Of a stretch of 56,024 bases of DNA, positions 55,431 to 56,024 are shown piece after piece (the stretch's first letter is position 1; each line of letters starts with the position of its first letter). Source of the stretch: Gammaproteobacteria bacterium. GTDB lineage: Bacteria > Pseudomonadota > Gammaproteobacteria > Steroidobacterales > XN24. The notes below the pieces were generated by a model that saw only the letters and a program-made list of their open reading frames with translations, had not been told where the DNA came from and did not search any database. The stretch lies in NCBI GenBank assembly GCA_020341735.1, contig CP070833.1, positions 2,222,248-2,278,271 of the forward strand, given 5' to 3'. The translations under genes were made by a program, and so were the position numbers.

Positions 55431-56024
55431 CTAATACCCCGCTGCATGGCCGTCCTTGCGCGACTCGGACGCACCGTAATAGACGCCCTGGTCGTGATCG
55501 CGGAGGATCGCCTGGTAGCCGCCGTAACCACCCACGTCAACGCCGATTCTGTGGCCCATCTGCCTGAGCGTGTTGACGGTCTCTAGCGGATAACCCCGCT
55601 CCAGGTAGACCGTGCCGCCGTCCCTCATGACCTGGTCCGTCGGCTGGCTGGAGCCGGTGTGGCGGATCCGTGGCGCATCGCCGGCTTCCTGCAGGTTCAT
55701 GCCGAAATCGATCATGTTGACGATGATCTGGGCGTGGCCCTGGGGCTGCATGGCGCCGCCCATGACACCGAAGCTCATGTGCGGCTTGCCGTCCTTCGTG
55801 ACAAACGCCGGGATGATGGTGTGGAACGGCCGCTTGCCCGGCTCGTAGACGTTGGGGTGGCCCTCGGTCAGGGAGAACAGTTCGCCGCGATCCTGCAGGA
55901 TGAAACCGAGCCCGCCCGGCGTCATGCCCGATCCCATGCCACGGAAGTTGCTTTGGATCAGCGACACCATGTTGCCGTCCGCGTCCGCCGTGCTCAGGTT
56001 GATCGTGTCGCCCTGCTCCAGAAC
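55431..56024 (-). CDS. Gamma-glutamyltransferase, 3' part (5' end beyond window edge)
   Basis: The frame is open through the right edge; 197 residues of the C-terminal small subunit are visible. They start VLEQGDTINLSTADADGNMVSL, where the Thr following Asp is probably the processing and catalytic Thr of the Ntn-hydrolase. Other family blocks are GSGMTPGGLGFILQDRG, PGKRPFHTIIPAFVTKDG, MGGAMQPQGHAQIIVNMIDFGMN and a final GGYQAILRDHDQGVYYGASESRKDG. The family transfers the gamma-glutamyl group of glutathione and related compounds in the periplasm. The large subunit and any signal peptide are outside the window. Confidence 0.9.
   Translation of the reverse strand, partial: VLEQGDTINLSTADADGNMVSLIQSNFRGMGSGMTPGGLGFILQDRGELFSLTEGHPNVYEPGKRPFHTIIPAFVTKDGKPHMSFGVMGGAMQPQGHAQIIVNMIDFGMNLQEAGDAPRIRHTGSSQPTDQVMRDGGTVYLERGYPLETVNTLRQMGHRIGVDVGGYGGYQAILRDHDQGVYYGASESRKDGHAAGY

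Overview
The window is a dense, GC-rich stretch of chromosome from a gammaproteobacterium. The evidence is the set of lineage-typical neighbourhoods: miaB-phoH-ybeY-corC-lnt-leuS-lptE, holA-nadD-rsfS-rlmH, maf-rng-yhdP-tldD, pmbA next to darP (yjgA), coq7 next to a Crp/Vfr regulator, djlA and purEK. The species cannot be named from the sequence. A fused sulfate adenylyltransferase/APS kinase, a wax-ester synthase and a Baeyer-Villiger-type monooxygenase would fit an aerobic environmental or marine heterotroph; that is inference. No phage, insertion sequence, CRISPR array or rRNA was found.

Region 1 (1-8890) is accessory. It holds the end of an acyltransferase-3 protein, a flavin monooxygenase, a PA2778/PA2779-type pair (C39-like lipoprotein peptidase with TPRs plus a small membrane protein), a WS/DGAT acyltransferase, a DUF6940-like protein, a DUF481 outer-membrane protein, and a lone meta-cleavage-type alpha/beta hydrolase that converges on the DUF481 gene over a strong inverted repeat.

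Region 2 (8891-25636) is mostly housekeeping. rplM-rpsI is followed in the same direction by tRNA-Gln(CUG) and a Rho-independent terminator. After it come a 2Fe-2S ferredoxin divergent from a GlcF-like protein, coq7 and crp, and the minus-strand djlA-rpe-trpG group. Next are an unknown gene with purC, a BtuF-like protein, YihY, pmbA, an orphan class V aminotransferase overlapping darP, purEK, and an ExeA-like AAA ATPase fused to an FHA domain.

Region 3 (25694-48922, minus strand) is a long, tightly packed array from miaB to tldD with many 1-8 base overlaps between stops and starts. A block of about 4 kb (36629-40675) breaks the usual lptE-holA linkage. It carries an M23 peptidase, zur, a MerC-like protein, a HIT protein, a LEA14-like lipoprotein, and two small genes of unknown function with zinc-protein hallmarks (HExxH and a zinc ribbon) that are translationally coupled to lptE. 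Two candidate Zur operators flank zur. This block is the most interesting part of the window.

Region 4 (48982-56024) has the sat-apsK fusion, ssb divergent from uvrA, two small membrane proteins and the 3' part of a gamma-glutamyltransferase gene that runs off the right edge. Overall I see a conserved core genome with several orphan accessory genes and one metal-themed insertion. I did not find a defence island or another clearly new multi-gene machine.
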